64,000 nucleotides of DNA from Pseudomonas arcuscaelestis (GTDB taxonomy: Bacteria; Pseudomonadota; Gammaproteobacteria; Pseudomonadales; Pseudomonadaceae), in the NCBI RefSeq assembly GCF_016881005.1, contig NZ_JACOPV010000010.1:1-64000 (forward strand). The letters are read 5' to 3'. Under the pieces are notes generated by a model, which was given only the letters and a program-made list of their open reading frames with translations, searched no databases and was not told the origin of the DNA. Made by a program: the position numbers and the translations under genes. Shown here in pieces: positions 61,160 to 64,000 of the stretch (the first letter of the stretch is position 1; the number at the start of each line of letters is the position of its first letter).

Positions 61160-62257
61160 TCAGGTCCCGGACTTGAGCCGGCTGAAGGCACGCGTCAACT
61201 CTCGGTTGAACGCTTTGCTGTTGTCATTCTTGCTGTACAGCCGCGCCCGCACCGCCGTTGGTGGATAAGTACCGGCATCATTGCGAATTGCCGGGTCCAC
61301 CAGCGCATCGGCTGCGGTAATGGCATTGGCGTACTGGATGCTGTTGGTGATCGGGGCGATCACTTCCGGGCGCATCAAGTAGTCCATCAACGCCAGCGCC
61401 GCCTCTGGATGCGGCGCATCCTTGGGTATTACCAGCGCATCCAGCCAGATCAACGTACCTTCACGCGGAATGCTGAAAGCAATATCGATGGCTTTGCCCG
61501 CCTGCTGCGCCTGATTGCGTGCGATGGCCACGTTGCCATTCCAGGACATCGCAAGACACGTCTCGCCATTGGCCAGGTCGTTGATGTTGCGGTCGTTGTC
61601 AAAGTAGCGAATGTACGGCCGCACCTTCTGCAACAACGCTTCAGCCTGGTGCAGGTCTTCGGTGCGCTGCTGGTTGATGTCCAGGCCAAGGTAACGCATG
61701 GCGGCAGCGAACACTTCGTTGGGATCGTTGAGCAGGCTCACGCCGCAGCTGGCAAACTTCGAAACTACCTCGGGGTCGAACAGCATCGCCCAGCTATCGA
61801 CCGGCGCTGTGGGCAACCGGGCAGCAATCGCCTGCTGCTGATAACCGACACCCGTGGTACCCCAGGCATAGGTGCCGGCATAGCGATTGTCTGGATCGAA
61901 TACCGCCATGTGCTGGCGGAATTCAGTGCCTATTCCGGCCAAATGCGGTAGCCGTACCTTGTCCAAAGGTTGCAGCGCGCCACTGCTGATTGCCCGTGAC
62001 AGGTGCTGGCCGGCTGTAAGTACCAGATCGTAGCCACTGCGACCCGTCAACAACTTGGTCTCCGCGGTTTCCAGCGAGTCGAAATGATCGGCGACAACGC
62101 GGATACCGGTGAGCTTCTCAAAGTTGGCCAAGGTGTCTGGGGCCAGGTATTCACCCCAGATATACAGGTTTACCGTCGGCTGCTCAGCGTTGGCGGCCAG
62201 CGCCTGCGTCGTAGCGCACGCCAGCGCCAGGGCCAAGCCACAGGCGCGCAGGTTCAT
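61160..62257 (-). CDS. Polyamine ABC transporter periplasmic binding protein (PotF-like)
   Basis: A 365-residue PotF/SpuD-type binding protein with signal peptide (ending ALAAN near 23). Typical parts are VNLYIWGEYLAPDTLANF, GYDLVLTAGQHLSRAI, TYAWGTTGVGYQQQAIAAR and ALMDYLMRPEVIAPITNS. Compared with the protein at 3215-4303 it is a clear paralogue. Its ATG overlaps the agmatine deiminase stop (ATGA), so it likely captures agmatine or putrescine for that pathway. No permease genes adjoin. Confidence 0.9.
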   Translation of the reverse strand: MNLRACGLALALACATTQALAANAEQPTVNLYIWGEYLAPDTLANFEKLTGIRVVADHFDSLETAETKLLTGRSGYDLVLTAGQHLSRAISSGALQPLDKVRLPHLAGIGTEFRQHMAVFDPDNRYAGTYAWGTTGVGYQQQAIAARLPTAPVDSWAMLFDPEVVSKFASCGVSLLNDPNEVFAAAMRYLGLDINQQRTEDLHQAEALLQKVRPYIRYFDNDRNINDLANGETCLAMSWNGNVAIARNQAQQAGKAIDIAFSIPREGTLIWLDALVIPKDAPHPEAALALMDYLMRPEVIAPITNSIQYANAITAADALVDPAIRNDAGTYPPTAVRARLYSKNDNSKAFNRELTRAFSRLKSGT

Positions 62258-63372
62258 GAGATTTTTCCTCCCGCATATTGCGGCATGGTGATGCAGGCGA
62301 CATTGCCCCCACCCAGCAAAATCTCGCGGGAATTGTCGATTCCGATAATGCGATGACCGGGGAACAGTTCTGCCAGGGTAGCCTGGGCAACGGTGTCGTT
62401 GCGATCACCAAACAGCGGCAGGACGATCACTGAGTTGCCCGCATAGTAGTTGATGTACGAGGCGCAGATTTTCGTCCCGGCCTGGCGCAGATGAGTGCCA
62501 TCGACCTGATCAAGGCCGGCGGCTTCTTCGGCGGTCCACTCCAGCACAGCGGGCTGTGGCAGCTTGTGCACCGTGAGCTCGCGGCCGCGGCTGTCGCGTG
62601 TGCTGCGCAGGATGTCATAGGCTTCCTGGTAGATTTCCCATTGTGGGTCATCACGGTTGTCAGTCCATTGCAGCACCACTTCACCAGGGCGTACGAAACA
62701 GGCGAGATCATCGACGTGGCCATCGGTCTCGTCGAACTTGCAGCCCCGCGGCAACCAGATCACCTGCTCAGCACCCAGATATTCCTGCAGGCGCCGAGTC
62801 ACTTCGTCCTTCCCCAAATGCGCGTTGCGGTTGCGATTGAGCAGGCATTGCTCGGTGGTCAGGATGCTGCCCTGGCCATCACTTTGAATACCACCAAGCT
62901 CGGCAATCAGCGGCGCACGGTAGCGGTCGAGGTTCTCGATTTCGAGGATCTTCTGCGCAATCTGGTCGTCCTTGTCCCAGGGGTAGTACAGGCCGCCATC
63001 GAGGCCACCATAGGCATTGAACTCAAAGTCGACACCGCGCACTTCGCCGCTGGCATCGTTCACCACAAAGCAGGCACCACTGTCCCTAAACCAGGTGTCG
63101 TTGCAGGTCATCTCCACCACCCGCACATGGGCGGGCAGCAGGCGGCGTGCGTTGGCGTACTGCGCGGCCGACGCACAAACCGTAACCGGCTCACTCGAGG
63201 CAATAGCGGTAACGATCTCGACCCAAACCTTCTGAGCAGGCTTAGCGCCGTTACGCCAGACATCCGGACGTTCCGGCCAGCCCAGCCAGCAACCGGCCTT
63301 TTTCTCGAATTCGCCGGGCAGGCGGAAACCATCAGCCTTGGGAGTGGTGGTAAGCGAACGAGCCATGGACAA
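62254..63372 (-). CDS. aguA: Agmatine deiminase
   Basis: The 372-residue protein is a full-length agmatine deiminase of the guanidine-modifying superfamily. Active-site elements are RDSGACFVVND, GCKFDETDGHVDDLACF (Glu, Asp, His) and the nucleophilic Cys in GGGNVACITMPQY near residue 361. It converts agmatine to N-carbamoylputrescine and ammonia. The partner aguB (N-carbamoylputrescine amidase) is not in this window. The gene overlaps the PotF-like gene by four bases. Confidence 0.96.
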   Translation of the reverse strand: MSMARSLTTTPKADGFRLPGEFEKKAGCWLGWPERPDVWRNGAKPAQKVWVEIVTAIASSEPVTVCASAAQYANARRLLPAHVRVVEMTCNDTWFRDSGACFVVNDASGEVRGVDFEFNAYGGLDGGLYYPWDKDDQIAQKILEIENLDRYRAPLIAELGGIQSDGQGSILTTEQCLLNRNRNAHLGKDEVTRRLQEYLGAEQVIWLPRGCKFDETDGHVDDLACFVRPGEVVLQWTDNRDDPQWEIYQEAYDILRSTRDSRGRELTVHKLPQPAVLEWTAEEAAGLDQVDGTHLRQAGTKICASYINYYAGNSVIVLPLFGDRNDTVAQATLAELFPGHRIIGIDNSREILLGGGNVACITMPQYAGGKIS

Positions 63373-63459
63373 CCTCTGCGTTGGGTGGGGATAGCTGCAC
63401 GCTACGCCGCCCGGTCCGAGGCTTCCAACGATGAAAACTCAGCGATTGATGAATTGAAT

Positions 63460-64000
63460 TCAGGGTTCACTGATCTGAGTGGTGAACCATTCTATGAAGT
63501 CGGCCACCGCACCGCGCTCCAGACGCAAGCGCTCGCACACCAGGGCATATTGACCCATCGCCGCCACACTGGCGCCGAACGGACGTACCAGGCGACCACT
63601 GACCAGGTCGGCCTGGCACGTGAGGTTGTCGCCCATGGCCACGCCCTGCCCCAGCGCCGCCGCCTCCAGGGCCAGCGCTGCGTGAGGAAAATACAGTTGG
63701 CGGCCAGGTTGCGCGTCTTCGGCATGGGTGGCGAGCCAGGCGGTCCAGGTCTTGCCGTCCTGGTCGTCATGCAACAGGCACTGGCGCACCAGGTCACGCG
63801 GACGCTTGAGCCCACCGAGGTTGAATAACCCCGGGCTGCACACCGGAAAGAACTGCAACAGCGGCAAAGGCCGAACAAAGTGGGTGCTGGCATCCATCGG
63901 GCTGGTGCCATAGGTGATAGCGATGTCGATGTCGGCCGCCGGCGCGCCAGCATCAATGGGTTGTTCGTGCAGGTGCAGGGTGATGTGCGGATAGCGGCTG
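63460..64000 (-). CDS. LysR-family regulator, C-terminal part (runs off the window)
   Basis: The effector-binding domain of a LysR protein: in the frame entering at 64000, RYPHITLHLHEQ and DIAITYGTSP precede FVRPLPLLQFFPVCSPGLFN, then LEAAALGQGVAMGD and FIEWFTTQISEP at the end. The DNA-binding domain lies beyond the window. It is upstream of aguA on the same strand and may regulate it. Confidence 0.85.
   Translation of the reverse strand, partial: SRYPHITLHLHEQPIDAGAPAADIDIAITYGTSPMDASTHFVRPLPLLQFFPVCSPGLFNLGGLKRPRDLVRQCLLHDDQDGKTWTAWLATHAEDAQPGRQLYFPHAALALEAAALGQGVAMGDNLTCQADLVSGRLVRPFGASVAAMGQYALVCERLRLERGAVADFIEWFTTQISEP

Overview
The window reads as a chromosomal segment of a fluorescent or putida-group Pseudomonas. 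The evidence is moderate-to-high GC, a Pseudomonas-type REP hairpin (about 34050), a tRNA-Cys of the usual gamma-proteobacterial form, a heme-uptake locus in the phuR / phuSTUVW order, SpuD/PotF-type polyamine binding proteins and many LysR, AraC and GntR regulators. The genus is inferred from gene content; no rRNA is present to confirm it. No CRISPR array or intact prophage was seen.

Region 1 (1-3150) is a low-GC, decaying accessory patch. It holds the end of an IS30-family element that cuts a secreted adhesin-like gene, an intact paralogue of that adhesin, a broken NarL/LuxR-type response regulator and a frameshifted, 5'-truncated FadL-type porin. Two tandem pairs of a 14-bp dyad (TAGGAnnnTTC..) sit in front of the two adhesin units. 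Region 2 (3215-6702) is a polyamine binding protein plus FAD oxidoreductase operon with a divergent LysR gene. Region 3 (6703-7391) has a phage-integrase remnant beside tRNA-Cys. Region 4 (7702-12948) contains alkB, a secreted hydrolase, two methyltransferases and topB behind a LexA box.

Region 5 (12997-20700) is a TonB receptor, SsuABC-type ABC transporter, acyl-CoA-dehydrogenase-fold and AhpD-like gene cluster with a divergent AraC regulator, probably for acquiring an organosulfur or similar compound. Region 6 (20831-30101) mixes a DUF1428 protein, LysR/DMT pair, Tat-exported carbonic anhydrase, VOC protein, Fur-controlled siderophore receptor and a secreted amidohydrolase with its TetR regulator. 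Region 7 (30138-39037) looks like a carnitine catabolic island. A BCCT transporter imports the substrate, the CntA/CntB Rieske oxygenase pair releases trimethylamine and malic semialdehyde, an aldehyde dehydrogenase makes malate, and a D-malate/tartrate dehydrogenase follows. An HTH-PAS regulator at its end shares a GTyAACCmAAAG operator-like motif with the transporter promoter.

Region 8 (39082-48465) is ordinary chromosome: YoaK, an SQR-like flavoprotein with DUF1641, an SRAP peptidase-like protein, an SLC13 permease, lipoproteins and an OmpR/EnvZ-type pair. It also holds a free-standing terminator that may mark an unannotated small RNA. Region 9 (48471-56360) is a complete heme-uptake locus with its own TonB and a shared Fur box. 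Region 10 (56413-64000) is a nitrogen-salvage cluster: a racemase-superfamily protein lacking one catalytic cysteine, an NCS1 permease, a GntR regulator with repeated operators and a cytosine-deaminase-like amidohydrolase. It is followed by agmatine deiminase, a polyamine binding protein and a LysR gene cut by the window end.
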